From Thioalkalivibrio paradoxus ARh 1 (GTDB lineage Bacteria; Pseudomonadota; Gammaproteobacteria; Ectothiorhodospirales; Ectothiorhodospiraceae), in the NCBI RefSeq assembly GCF_000227685.2, contig NZ_CP007029.1:1710501-1774500 (forward strand): a DNA stretch of 64,000 nt, read 5' to 3'. The position numbers were made by a program, and so were the translations under genes. The notes beneath the pieces were generated by a model. That model was not told where the DNA came from, did no database searches, and was given only the letters and a program-made list of their open reading frames with translations. Below, piece by piece: positions 27,255-36,851 of this stretch. Each line of letters opens with the position of its first letter. Positions within the stretch are counted from its first letter, which is position 1.

Positions 27255-28856
27255 ATGAGAATTGAAGCTCCCTACTACCCGATCATCTACGTTCGCGGCT
27301 ACGCCGCCAGCATGAACGAAATTGAGGACACCGTCGCCACGCCGTACATGGGCTTCAACCTCGGTTCCACCAAGATCCGTCAGGATTACGAGAGCCGAAT
27401 CACGCCGTTTATCTTCGAGTCGCCGTTGATTCGGTTGATGAAAGACGAGTCGTACATCGACGCCTACCGGGATGGCGACTTTATCCAGGAACCCGAGCGG
27501 GTTCCTCCCAGGAGCGTGTGGATATTCCGGTACTACGAACCCGTGTCCGAAGATCTCGGCGATGGAACGCGTCGAGAGATCCCGCATTTTGCCGCCGAAC
27601 TGCGAAAGTTCATCCTCCGTATCCGGGACCAGGTATGCGGGGATGATGAGAATGATCGGAGGAAATTCAAGGTCTATCTGGTTGCACATTCCATGGGTGG
27701 CCTCATTTGTCGTTGTTATCTGCAGAACATCTGCCGGAACGGGGTCCGCGACGCCTATCCCAAGCTGAAGGGTGCGGCGCTCACCCGGCTCAACAAGGAG
27801 CATGAACTGGGTGCGCAGCCGGCCGATCCACTGGTCGACAAGGTGTTCACCTATGCGACGCCACACAATGGCATCGACATGGCCGGCATCAACGTGCCCA
27901 ATCTCGGCTCGTTCGATCGGCTGCACGTCCGGAATTTCAACCGTGATGCAATGCGCAAGTACCTTGCGCTCTCGAATGGCGGCGATCGTGTCGATTCCCT
28001 TGAAGGAACGTTTCCCACCGATCGCTTCTTCTGCTTCGTTGGCACGAACTACCGTGACTATGGTGCCTTCTTCGGCATGTCAAAACGGGGGACGGGGGCG
28101 ATGAGCGACGGCCTGGTGATGATTCGTAACGCGACGGTAAGCGGTGCGCCGCGCGCCTTCGCGCACCGTAGCCATAGCGGGCACTATGGCATCGTGAATT
28201 CAGAGGAAGGCTATCAGAATCTTCGCAGGTTTCTGTTCGGCGACGTACGCGCGGACGTCACCATGCTGATCGATGAAATCACCCTTCCGCCACGCCTTGA
28301 GAAAGCCGTCGGTGACAATCGGCAGCGAATCAAGGCCGCCTACAACATCGAGGCGGCAGCCGCGGTGCGAGGGCTGAACGTGTTTGTCAACGAACGGCGG
28401 GTGTCCCAGGAGTCGGCGATTCGACGGCCCTACGAACAGCTTGTGCACGAAAACAAGCCAGTCTACCTGTTCAGCGGTTATCTCTCGAAGCGCGCGAAGA
28501 CCGAGGATACCGGTGATACCGCGCTGGCTTTCGCCATCGACATTGGCGTTCAGGTGCCGGTTTACGAGCTGGATCGCCGTTTCTGGATGAATGGTCACTT
28601 TGAGGGTGGCTACCTGTTTCGCGACAAGATTACGATCCACGTCCGGCCACGCGCCGATGGGACCACTTTTCGCTACGGCCTTGAATCTTCCTCCGGACCG
28701 TCTGCGGCACCGCGGATGCTGACGCCGATCGAAAATGAGAATGGACGAATCGTTCTCGAGATTCCGATCGGATTTGCCGAAAACGCCGCTGCGAAGCCGA
28801 AGCCCGGGATGCGCGGCCGTCTGCGAATCACCGCGTCGCCGTGGAACGGGGACTAA
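27255..28856 (+). CDS. PGAP1-like alpha/beta-hydrolase (esterase/lipase)
   Basis: 533 residues. The N-terminus YYPIIYVRGYAASMNE forms the first strand and oxyanion region; VYLVAHSMGGLICRCYLQ holds the nucleophile Ser146; VFTYATPHNGIDMAG is the conserved segment after the nucleophile in PGAP1/LCAT-like lipases; and the His is likely in HRSHSGHYGIVNSEEG near 305. Residues ~340-533 form an extra mainly beta domain of unknown role. No signal peptide is present, so it acts in the cytoplasm or on the inner membrane leaflet. A good AGGAGGG site precedes the ATG. It lies 177 bp upstream of the CHAT-hydrolase gene, so membrane-lipid or acyl-ester cleavage in a conflict system is a reasonable guess. 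Confidence 0.8.
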   Translation: MRIEAPYYPIIYVRGYAASMNEIEDTVATPYMGFNLGSTKIRQDYESRITPFIFESPLIRLMKDESYIDAYRDGDFIQEPERVPPRSVWIFRYYEPVSEDLGDGTRREIPHFAAELRKFILRIRDQVCGDDENDRRKFKVYLVAHSMGGLICRCYLQNICRNGVRDAYPKLKGAALTRLNKEHELGAQPADPLVDKVFTYATPHNGIDMAGINVPNLGSFDRLHVRNFNRDAMRKYLALSNGGDRVDSLEGTFPTDRFFCFVGTNYRDYGAFFGMSKRGTGAMSDGLVMIRNATVSGAPRAFAHRSHSGHYGIVNSEEGYQNLRRFLFGDVRADVTMLIDEITLPPRLEKAVGDNRQRIKAAYNIEAAAAVRGLNVFVNERRVSQESAIRRPYEQLVHENKPVYLFSGYLSKRAKTEDTGDTALAFAIDIGVQVPVYELDRRFWMNGHFEGGYLFRDKITIHVRPRADGTTFRYGLESSSGPSAAPRMLTPIENENGRIVLEIPIGFAENAAAKPKPGMRGRLRITASPWNGD

Positions 28857-29033
28857 AGTGCAGGAGGCCGTAGTCTGCATGCGCCAGCGGTAGAAAGTGA
28901 CTGACGGCATTCGCCACCGTGGCGGTGGAGCGGGGAATAGCGTGTGCCCTGTCTTGGCTTTGGAATGACGAGGACGCTGCCGAGCGTTCTGCTATAAGTA
29001 GGTTTGAAAGCACAAGGCCAGGGAGGGGATGCG

Positions 29034-32000
29034 ATGCCGCAAACAACCATCACGCTGACTTTCACCACTCAGCCTGCCGCGAGCCGTGGACTGGCCCGTT
29101 CCGACCGGGCTTCCGAGTCCGAACGCGAATCCATCAACGAGTGCTCGGCGGGGCTGTTCGAGATCGATTCGATCGAGAACTTCGACGTCGGCGCGGCGCG
29201 AGCCGGCGGGGAGGTGGTCAGCAGGGACCTGAAACCCGACGACATCGTGCGAGTCGAGCTCGACGACGGCGGCGAACTGTGGCTGACGGCGGAGCGGCTG
29301 CAGGAGCTTGCCGGGCAGGCGGACGGCGAACTGGTGCTCGGTTCCGAAACCCCGCTGGCACGGGGCGGCGCGCCTTCGCGCGGGATTCGGCGTTGGCTGC
29401 GGCGCCTGTCGATTGTGCGGCTGCGCTGGAAGGACGAACTGAAGGATGCAGCGGCCACGCAGGCGGTGCTGGCGGGGATCCGGAAGATCGAGGGGCAGTT
29501 GCACGACGGGCGTACGGGCCTTCATCGCTGTGTATTCCCGGGTGAGGCGGATGCCCCGTTGTTCGATGCGGTTCGAGGGGTGGTTGCGCGTTCCGACACG
29601 CCGATCCTGATTCTGCTGCACGGTACGGCCTCGTCGACGCTCGGGAGTTTCAGCGGGCTCTGGGGCGGGAAGAGCAGCACGGTAGGGAAGGCACGGGAAC
29701 GCTGGAACGCCTGGCGGGAGAAGGTGAACGCCCTGTACGGCGGCAATGTGTTCGCGCTGGAGCATTGCAGTCTGAGCGAGAGCCCGATTCTGAATGCCTG
29801 CACGGTGCTGGAACACCTGGCGCCGGATCAGCCGCTGCACCTGGTCTCGCATTCGCGCGGCGGGCTGGTCGGGGAACTGCTCTGCCGGGGTCGGATCGGG
29901 AACCGGGCGCAGCCGGTCACGCAGGAGGACATCGACCGCTACCTCTCCGCGTACCGGAACGAGGACGGGAGTCTCCCGGCGGACACCGATTCCGTCGCGG
30001 CGCGCGAGCGCATTCGCGAGGAACTGGAGCGGCTGAACCTTCTGCTCACCGAGAAACGCCCGCGGGTGGAGCGGTTCGCGCGGGTCGGCTGCCCGGCGCG
30101 TGGAACCACCTTGGCCGCGAGCCGGCTGGACGTTTATCTGAGCCTGGTGCTTTCGGGCGTGCAGCTCGCCGGCACGAAATTCCTCGGCCCGAAGGCGGGT
30201 GCGTTCATCGGTGCGCTGAAGAGCCTGCTGATCGCGATCGCGCGCAAGCGCTTCGACGACGGTCTGTTGCCGGGCATCAAGGCGATGGTGCCGGATGGCG
30301 GCATGGCCCGGTTCATCAACGATCCCGAATTGATCGTCGATGGCGATCTCGCGGTGATCGCCGGCAACGCGGACGTGGGCGCCGGGCTGCGCCAGACCTT
30401 GCTGGTCGCGCTGACCAATCTCTACTACTGGCAGGGCAACGACTGGGTGGTCGAAACTGACGCGATGGTCGGCGGCCACCCGCGCGCGTTGCACCCGGTG
30501 CGGTTCCTCGATCGTGGGGATCGCGACCAGCCGGTCAATCACTTCTCCTACTTCGCGAACGACCGGACCTGCGAGGCGATCTTGCGGGTGCTGGAGGGCA
30601 CGCACCGCGCGCATCCCGAATTCACCTCGCTCGCGCACGAGCCGGTGAAGACCAAGAGCCGGGGCGAGCGCGCGGCGCCGCGAAACTGCATCACCGTGAT
30701 GCTGCCAGGCCTTCCGGGCAGTCATCTGCGCGCGGACGATAACCGGGTGTGGCTGCATCTGGGGAACATCGCGCTGGGCCGTCTGCACCGGCTCGACATT
30801 ACCAAGCCCGCCAAGGTGGTCGAGCCGGCCGGCTGGTTCAAGAGCCGCTACGCTGCGCTGCAGGCGGAGCTGGAGAGCCGGGGCCACCGGGTGGTGGCGT
30901 TCGACTACGACTGGCGCCTCTCGCTCGCGGACAACAGCCGCCGACTCGCCAAGACGCTCGGTGCGCTGTCGGTGGAAGCGCGGCGCGAGGGCCTGCCGCT
31001 GCGCATCCTCGCGCATTCGATGGGCGGCTGGGTGGCGTTGCACTGGCTTTCCACCGAGACCGAAGGCCTGTGGGACCGGCTCTGTGTTGAACACGACATG
31101 CGGCTGGTCATGGCCGGCACGCCGCTGCAGGGCACCTTTGACACCGTGCAGTTGCTGACCGCGCGGCACCCGCTGCTGCGCATGCTCGCGGCAGTGGACC
31201 TGAAACGCAATCGCTACGCACTCGCGGATCAGTTCCGTCATTACCCGGGCCTGCTCGAAACTCTGCCGTCACCGGCGGGCGGGGCCGGCGGACCGAATTT
31301 CTTCGACGACCGCGGCTGGGCGGCGATTGCGGAGGCGCTGAAGCGCAACCGCTGGACATCGCCGGAGCAGAGCGCACTGCAACAGGCCTTCGCGGTGCGT
31401 AGCCGGGTGGCCGTGGAGGCTCCGCCGCGTAATGCGAGCCGCGTGATCTATCTCGCGGGTCAGGATGAAAGAACCCCCAACGGCGTTGACGTCTCGCGGG
31501 GGCGGCTCGCCTTTGCGCAGACCGCCGAGGGCGATGGCCTGACGACCTGGGCCAGCATCCCGGAGTGGCTGAAGGACGGGCACTGCTGGTACCTGCCAGG
31601 CGTGAAGCACGGTGACCTGCTGCGCGTTGGCAGTGCTTTCCCGGCGATCCGCGAACTGGTCGAGACCGGTAGCACCGGCCTGTTGCAGCAACGTCCACCC
31701 GCGGTGCTGCCGGGGAGAGTGGCGCGCGGGGCTCCCGCGGACGCGGTCGGCGTTTCGGAGGAAGAAATCGAGACGCCGTTTCTGTTCCCCACCGAAGACG
31801 AACTCGAGGCCGCCGCACTGCACGGAACGGCCTGGACCGCCGGTGCCGAGCGGGAAACCGTGGCGCCGTGCCATGTGCGCATCCGACACGGGAATCTGCT
31901 GTACGCCGACGTACCGGTGATGGTCGGGCACTACGAGCACGAAGGCATCACCGGTTCTGAGGATGTGCTGGACCAGCAACTGGATGGCCGCTTGCGTGCG

Positions 32001-34685
32001 TTGCACCGGGCGGGTTTGTACCCGGGGCCGCTGAATTCGGTGGAAATTCTGACGAAGCCCGGCGACGGCCGCACCGACGGCGCGGTGGTCGTCGGGCTGG
32101 GGCCGCTGGGCGGGCTGACCGCGCCGCTGTTGCGGCGGACCCTGCGTCATGCGCTGATCCGCTTCGCGCGGCAGCACGGCGAGTGTCAGCGCTATTGCCG
32201 GCATGATAGCGAGCTGAAGCTTGCGTCGCTGGTAATCGGCTCGGGCGCCGACGGCATCCCGCGCGAAGCCGCGGTGAATGCCTTGCTGGAGGCGGTTGTT
32301 TCCGCGAACCGGCAGTTGGCTGAGCTCGGTGCACCGTTGGTGCAGCAGCTCGATATTGTCGAAATGCTGGACGATGCGGCGATCGCCACCGCCCATGCCT
32401 GTGCCCGAGCGCGCAAATACCTGGAAGGGCCGCTGAGCTTCGACTTCTCGATCCAGCCGATGCCCGGTGGCCGTCAACGGACCGTTTGTGCCGACCCCGA
32501 CCCATGGTGGCGGCGCATTCAGATCACCGTCACCGAGGACGACAACGGGCAGGAGGTGCTGGACTTTGCGCCGCTCACCGAGCGCGCCGGGATCGACGTG
32601 ACGCCGCATACCGTGCAGAGCGCAATGCTCGACAGCTTGCTGGCCGAGGCGACCGCCGACACCGGGAGCGACTCGGGGCTGTCCACCGCGTTGTTCGAAC
32701 TGCTGGTTCCCCGTGCCTTCAAGGCCCAGATCGAGGCGCAGGGCGGAATGGTGCTGCTGGTCGACGATGCTACCGCGCGCTTTCCCTGGGAGTTGCTGAA
32801 CGATCGGCGCAGCCGCGAGACCGAGCCGCTCGCCTGCCGGATCGGGCTGGTGCGCCAGCTTTACCAGCGGTCTGACGGACCGGTGCCAACCGCGCGCAAC
32901 CGCAAGGCACTGGTGGTCGGCGATACCCAGGCCGGCGGTTCGTTCGCCGAGCTGCCCGGCGCGCAGCAGGAGGCGAAGGCGGTGGCCGGTCTGCTCGAAC
33001 GCCACGGCTTCGATGCCGGCCGGCCGCTGATCCGTGCCACAGCCGGTGAGGTAATCCGCACCTGGACGGTCGACGATTACCAGATCATGCACCTGGCCGG
33101 CCATGGGGTGCTCGACCACGCGATGGGTACCTCGCGCAGCGGCCAGGAAGTCCGCAGTACCGGGCTGATACTGAACGAGCGCAGCGTGCTGGGTCCGCTG
33201 GAGATCGCGGCCCGTGACCGCATGCCTGAGATCGTTTTCGTCAATTGCTGCCATCTCGGGGCGAACCGGGAACCACCGCCCGGCGGCCCGCGCAACGAAC
33301 TGGCGGCCAATCTGGGGACACAGTTCATCCGTGCCGGGGTCCGGTGCGTGGTGGCGGCGGGGTGGGAGGTCGACGATGCGGCGGCGGAACTGTTTGCCAG
33401 GACGTTCTACGAACAGATGCTATCCGGGGAGACGTTCGGGCAGGCTGTGCTCAAGGCACGCCGGGCCACCTTCGACGCGTATCGACATTCCGACACCTGG
33501 GCTGCGTATCAGTGCTACGGCGACCAGTCCTTCCGCCTCGTCGAGCGCCACGATGATGCTGCGTCTGGCGGCAATCGGGACTACTACAGCCCGCGAGAGG
33601 TCGAGGTCGAGGCCGCGAACATCCGCGCCGATCTGTTTCAGGCGAGAGGCGCGTCCTGGGAAAGGCTAGAGGAGCGCCTCGAAGAGATCGAAAAAGCCTT
33701 GAAAGATCATTCTCATCTGAAGACCGGGGCTTCCTGCACGGCCGTCGCCCTGGCCTGGTACGAGTTCGGGGTATTCGACAAGGCGATTCACTGGAGCAAA
33801 GCGGCACTGGCGTGCAACGACTCCGGCGCATCGCTGCGGGCCATGGAATGCCGGGCGAATGCGTTGGCCCGGCTCGCCGAACAGATGGCCATGAGCGTAG
33901 GTTGCGATGCTGACATTCGCGGTTCTGGTACAGGGGGCGACGAAATTGGAGCGGAAGCCGTGGCGGACGACAGCCCCATCACGGACGAGCGACGCGCAGC
34001 GGTTTTCGCCGATGCGGAGTCAAAGGCCAGGGCGGCTGTCGAACAGGCGCAGGAACTCCGGAAGTTCGCCGATACCCCGGAACGCATCCAGATCGAGGCC
34101 AGCGCCCATAAACACCTCGGAAACGTTCTTTGGTTGAAGGACGACTGCGAGAGTCCCGGCTCCGGGCGTGAGCGCCGCGTGGCTCCGAAACAGGTGCGGG
34201 AACCGCTGACCCGTGCCTACGCGTGTTATCGCGAAGCCGTCGAACTGGCGTATTCGGTCAGTGGCCGACTCAGCGGTTACCCGTTGCTGAATGCCGCCGG
34301 GCTGTGGCTTTTTCTCGCCCAGCACGGCGGGCGATCCAAAGAGGTCGTCGATCTGCTGCAGCCGCGTGATTCCGTATTGGACGAACTCGACCGCCTTGGG
34401 CGCCAGTTTGAATCGGCGCCCCGCGCCGAGGGTCCGGAGCGTTTCTGGGATCGCACCGACCGCATCAATCTCGATCTCTACCGTGGGCTGCTGACCGGGA
34501 ATCTGCACGAGCCCGCCGAGCCGCCGCTTTGGAGGAATCTCGCGGAACGCTACCAGGAAGAGTTTCGGCTTGCCTCGAATCGCGAACGCGATTCGGTGAT
34601 CAAGCAGAGCCGGCTGTTGGCCAGGATGCTGGGGAACAAACCACCGGCGCTGAAGGAGTTGCTCGACGCAATCAGCAAGCCGTGA
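29034..34685 (+). CDS. Giant protein: two alpha/beta-hydrolase domains, CHAT protease, helical tail
   Basis: 1883 residues. Residues 1-120 are a small beta-rich N-domain. A first hydrolase follows (ILILLHGTASSTLGSF ~190; LHLVSHSRGGLVGELL with Ser274) and a second LCAT-like hydrolase (NCITVMLPGLPGSHLRAD ~555; RILAHSMGGWVALHW with Ser662). After a linker (~900-1180) comes a CHAT caspase-like domain (~1200-1500: PLLVDDATARFPWELLNDR-type strand, His1357 in HLAGHGVLDH, Cys1406 in FVNCCHLGAN), ending AAYQCYGDQSFRL. The remaining ~380 residues are TPR-like helices. A GGAGGGG site fixes the start. The likely role is a cytoplasmic sensor-protease able to cleave a partner or free its own lipase domains, by analogy with CHAT-gasdermin systems; this is an inference. 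Confidence 0.85.
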   Translation: MPQTTITLTFTTQPAASRGLARSDRASESERESINECSAGLFEIDSIENFDVGAARAGGEVVSRDLKPDDIVRVELDDGGELWLTAERLQELAGQADGELVLGSETPLARGGAPSRGIRRWLRRLSIVRLRWKDELKDAAATQAVLAGIRKIEGQLHDGRTGLHRCVFPGEADAPLFDAVRGVVARSDTPILILLHGTASSTLGSFSGLWGGKSSTVGKARERWNAWREKVNALYGGNVFALEHCSLSESPILNACTVLEHLAPDQPLHLVSHSRGGLVGELLCRGRIGNRAQPVTQEDIDRYLSAYRNEDGSLPADTDSVAARERIREELERLNLLLTEKRPRVERFARVGCPARGTTLAASRLDVYLSLVLSGVQLAGTKFLGPKAGAFIGALKSLLIAIARKRFDDGLLPGIKAMVPDGGMARFINDPELIVDGDLAVIAGNADVGAGLRQTLLVALTNLYYWQGNDWVVETDAMVGGHPRALHPVRFLDRGDRDQPVNHFSYFANDRTCEAILRVLEGTHRAHPEFTSLAHEPVKTKSRGERAAPRNCITVMLPGLPGSHLRADDNRVWLHLGNIALGRLHRLDITKPAKVVEPAGWFKSRYAALQAELESRGHRVVAFDYDWRLSLADNSRRLAKTLGALSVEARREGLPLRILAHSMGGWVALHWLSTETEGLWDRLCVEHDMRLVMAGTPLQGTFDTVQLLTARHPLLRMLAAVDLKRNRYALADQFRHYPGLLETLPSPAGGAGGPNFFDDRGWAAIAEALKRNRWTSPEQSALQQAFAVRSRVAVEAPPRNASRVIYLAGQDERTPNGVDVSRGRLAFAQTAEGDGLTTWASIPEWLKDGHCWYLPGVKHGDLLRVGSAFPAIRELVETGSTGLLQQRPPAVLPGRVARGAPADAVGVSEEEIETPFLFPTEDELEAAALHGTAWTAGAERETVAPCHVRIRHGNLLYADVPVMVGHYEHEGITGSEDVLDQQLDGRLRALHRAGLYPGPLNSVEILTKPGDGRTDGAVVVGLGPLGGLTAPLLRRTLRHALIRFARQHGECQRYCRHDSELKLASLVIGSGADGIPREAAVNALLEAVVSANRQLAELGAPLVQQLDIVEMLDDAAIATAHACARARKYLEGPLSFDFSIQPMPGGRQRTVCADPDPWWRRIQITVTEDDNGQEVLDFAPLTERAGIDVTPHTVQSAMLDSLLAEATADTGSDSGLSTALFELLVPRAFKAQIEAQGGMVLLVDDATARFPWELLNDRRSRETEPLACRIGLVRQLYQRSDGPVPTARNRKALVVGDTQAGGSFAELPGAQQEAKAVAGLLERHGFDAGRPLIRATAGEVIRTWTVDDYQIMHLAGHGVLDHAMGTSRSGQEVRSTGLILNERSVLGPLEIAARDRMPEIVFVNCCHLGANREPPPGGPRNELAANLGTQFIRAGVRCVVAAGWEVDDAAAELFARTFYEQMLSGETFGQAVLKARRATFDAYRHSDTWAAYQCYGDQSFRLVERHDDAASGGNRDYYSPREVEVEAANIRADLFQARGASWERLEERLEEIEKALKDHSHLKTGASCTAVALAWYEFGVFDKAIHWSKAALACNDSGASLRAMECRANALARLAEQMAMSVGCDADIRGSGTGGDEIGAEAVADDSPITDERRAAVFADAESKARAAVEQAQELRKFADTPERIQIEASAHKHLGNVLWLKDDCESPGSGRERRVAPKQVREPLTRAYACYREAVELAYSVSGRLSGYPLLNAAGLWLFLAQHGGRSKEVVDLLQPRDSVLDELDRLGRQFESAPRAEGPERFWDRTDRINLDLYRGLLTGNLHEPAEPPLWRNLAERYQEEFRLASNRERDSVIKQSRLLARMLGNKPPALKELLDAISKP

Positions 34686-34935
34686 CGTTGGCCGAACCCA
34701 TGAACCGCCATCCGCCATCAGGTGTCACGGCAGGCGCGGAGGAGCTTCTGCGACTGCATGAAGTCTGCGAGCCGCCTATCGCAGCCAACGTAGTCGCTCG
34801 CGACCCGGTCTGACTTGCTGATCAACCGGGCACTTGTTGTTCCACCGATGGCCGAAGGCCGGATCGTCATTCGGATGTGATTTAGACGTCGGATTGATTC
34901 ATACTCAACGGCGATCCTTTTCTCTGGAGACCGTG

Positions 34936-35364
34936 ATGGGAGCTTCCAACGCCCAGGCTTTCCTCGACCAGTTGCCGATTCCCGAGCGGGCCTTCAGCGA
35001 TCCGGCCGACTACATCCGGCTGGTGCGGACCGGGATCCCGGGAGAAGTGGTGCGTCAGGCGGTGCAGTTGCTCGGCCATCGCGAGATGTTCGTGCGGCTG
35101 CTGCACACGAGTTCAGCCAACCTGAGCCGGTTCTATCGGCGCAAGGCGCTCGACCCGGTGGCCAGCGAGGAAGTGCTCGACGCGCTCCGGCTGTTTGCCG
35201 AAGCCGAGCGTGTTTGGGGTGACCTGGACACCGCCGGAGCCTGGCTGGACACCCCGATCCCCGCCTTGGCAGGCGAACGTCCGCTGGATGTGTTCGATAC
35301 CTTCGAGGGTCGGCAATGGGTGCGTGAAGTCCTGCGCAAGATCGAGTTCGGCGAGTTCAGTTGA
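34936..35364 (+). CDS. Xre/MbcA/ParS-type antitoxin of the RES toxin
   Basis: 142 residues. This is the Xre-like antitoxin with the C-terminal toxin-binding domain (DUF2384): a helical N-terminus (DYIRLVRTGIPGEVVRQAVQ) and ALRLFAEAERVWGDLDTAGA with WLDTPIPALAGERPLDVFD. It should bind DNA to repress the pair and block the RES toxin active site. The ATG at 34936 follows CTGGAGA. The stop overlaps the toxin start (TGATG). Confidence 0.9.
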   Translation: MGASNAQAFLDQLPIPERAFSDPADYIRLVRTGIPGEVVRQAVQLLGHREMFVRLLHTSSANLSRFYRRKALDPVASEEVLDALRLFAEAERVWGDLDTAGAWLDTPIPALAGERPLDVFDTFEGRQWVREVLRKIEFGEFS

Positions 35365-35855
35365 TGCGGCTGTACCGCATCTGTCCCGAGCGCTACCTCG
35401 AAGACTACAGCGGCCGCGGCGCGAGCTACCGGGACGGTGCCCGCTGGAACAGCGCTGGCCACCCCGTGCTCTACTTTGCCTGCTCGGCTGCCACCGCGCT
35501 GCTGGAACTGGCGAACTACCTGCCATCCCCGCGCTTGGTTCCCGCCGACTACCGGCTGGGGGTGTACCAGCTGCCCGACGAGATTGCACAGGAAACCCTT
35601 GCGCGCGCAGCGCTACCGCCCGACTGGGCGGCCTATCCGTATCCGGAGGCGACCCGGCGCAAGGGCGACGCCTGGCTGAAAGCGGGCAAGCACCTGATCC
35701 TGCTCGTGCCGAGCGCCGCGGTTCCCGGCGGTCTCGACGATATCGCCGTGTTCAATCCTGCACATCCGCAATCGGCCAGGATTCGGCTGAACAAGGCCTA
35801 CACCGACCTGTACAACGCGCGCACGTTCCGGGGAATCGGGGCCGAGGAGAAGTAG
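35364..35855 (+). CDS. RES-domain toxin
   Basis: 163 residues. RES-family toxins deplete NAD+ (phosphorolysis or hydrolysis in characterised members). The conserved motifs are visible: LYRICPER with Arg near residue 5, SYRDGARWNSAGHPVLYFAC, the Glu in ATALLELANYLP near 50, and a Ser in LLVPSAAVPGG near 120. Overlap with the antitoxin indicates coupled translation. Confidence 0.92.
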   Translation: MRLYRICPERYLEDYSGRGASYRDGARWNSAGHPVLYFACSAATALLELANYLPSPRLVPADYRLGVYQLPDEIAQETLARAALPPDWAAYPYPEATRRKGDAWLKAGKHLILLVPSAAVPGGLDDIAVFNPAHPQSARIRLNKAYTDLYNARTFRGIGAEEK

Positions 35856-35936
35856 ACGCGTCGCTGGACAGCCCACCTTGGTACGGGGTCGGTTTCCCGT
35901 CTACCATGAAGCACGAAGCGATTCCGGAGTCGAGCG

Positions 35937-36533
35937 ATGGTCGAGGCGGCACCGAAAACCCGGTTGAGCGTCGACGAGTATCTTGCCGGAGAACTCGTCA
36001 GTGAGACTCGCCACGAGTACCTGGGGGGTGAGGTGTACGCGATGGTCGGCGCGAGCGATCGGCACGGGCTGATCGCGGGCAACCTGTTTGCGGCGCTGCG
36101 TCCCCGGCTGCGCGGGACTCCCTGCCAACTGTTCATGGCCGACATGAAATTGCGGGTGCGGGTCGCAGGAGACACCGCGTTCTACTACCCGGACCTGCTG
36201 CTGTCCTGTGACCCGGAAGACCGCGAGACCTACTACCGTACCCGGCCCTGCCTGGTGGTCGAAGTGCTGTCCGAGACGACCGAGCGCATCGACCGGCGCG
36301 AGAAGCTGTACGCCTACACTGCCATCCCGACGCTGCAGGAATACCTGCTGCTGTCGCAGGACCGGGTCGAGGCCGAACTGCGTCGCCGCGCAGGCGACGG
36401 CTGGGAGGTACACCGGATCACCGAGGGTCACGTTTCGCTGACCTGCCTTGGGCTCGAAGTGCCGCTGTCCATCATCTACGAGGACGTTCCGCTACCCGGA
36501 TCGGGCCTACCGTCCGCATCGCCTTCCCGGTAG
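35937..36533 (+). CDS. Uma2-family putative PD-(D/E)xK endonuclease
   Basis: 198 residues. Uma2/DUF820 proteins have a restriction-endonuclease-like fold; the acidic core is in YYPDLLLSCD and LVVEVLSETTER, with the N-terminal helix LSVDEYLAGELVSETRHEYL. Their physiological role is not established. The gene lies 81 bp after the RES toxin. Its 3' end has a near-identical counterpart at 42431-42520, a fragment of another Uma2 gene. Confidence 0.88.
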   Translation: MVEAAPKTRLSVDEYLAGELVSETRHEYLGGEVYAMVGASDRHGLIAGNLFAALRPRLRGTPCQLFMADMKLRVRVAGDTAFYYPDLLLSCDPEDRETYYRTRPCLVVEVLSETTERIDRREKLYAYTAIPTLQEYLLLSQDRVEAELRRRAGDGWEVHRITEGHVSLTCLGLEVPLSIIYEDVPLPGSGLPSASPSR

Positions 36534-36540
36534 GAGGCAC

Positions 36541-36652
36541 GCCGTCCCGGCGACCTGGCGCCGGAAAGCCCATCGGCCAGGGGCTGGTCTCCTTCATCCG
36601 CGCCCGTGGAAACAGAACGACTTTGACCACCGGCGGCGCAAACCTGCTGATT
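36541..36652. repeat. Dispersed repeat family 3 (plus orientation)
   Basis: Most of the 318-bp gap between Uma2 and the SNF2 gene is repeat sequence. About 100 bp around GGCGCCGGAAAGCCCATCGG and ACTTTGACCACCGGCGG matches, in reverse orientation, 46930-47040 (GGCGCCGGAAAACCCATCG, ATTCTGACCTCCGGCGG). The repeat has no clear coding potential. Confidence 0.55.
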
Positions 36653-36728
36653 GGGTGCGCCAATCGGCGCTGCGCAAGCGCCAACCGTCATTCCTGCCCC
36701 GGAGCCCGATCCTGCCCCGGCGCCCGAT

Positions 36729-36760
36729 GGCGGATGACGCTGCGCTCTGCCGTCCGACGC
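36729..36760. repeat. Family 1 repeat, degenerate half copy
   Basis: GGCGGATGACGCTGCGCTCT corresponds to the right arm of the element at 10864-10981, with several mismatches beyond. It lies upstream of the SNF2 gene. Confidence 0.5.
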
Positions 36761-36851
36761 AACGGCTGCGGGCGGGTACAATGCTGGCCTTTGGTCGAAC
36801 AGGGTTGCAAGTCCTGCGCATCCTCCTTCCGTCGCCCATCCCGGAGTCTTC

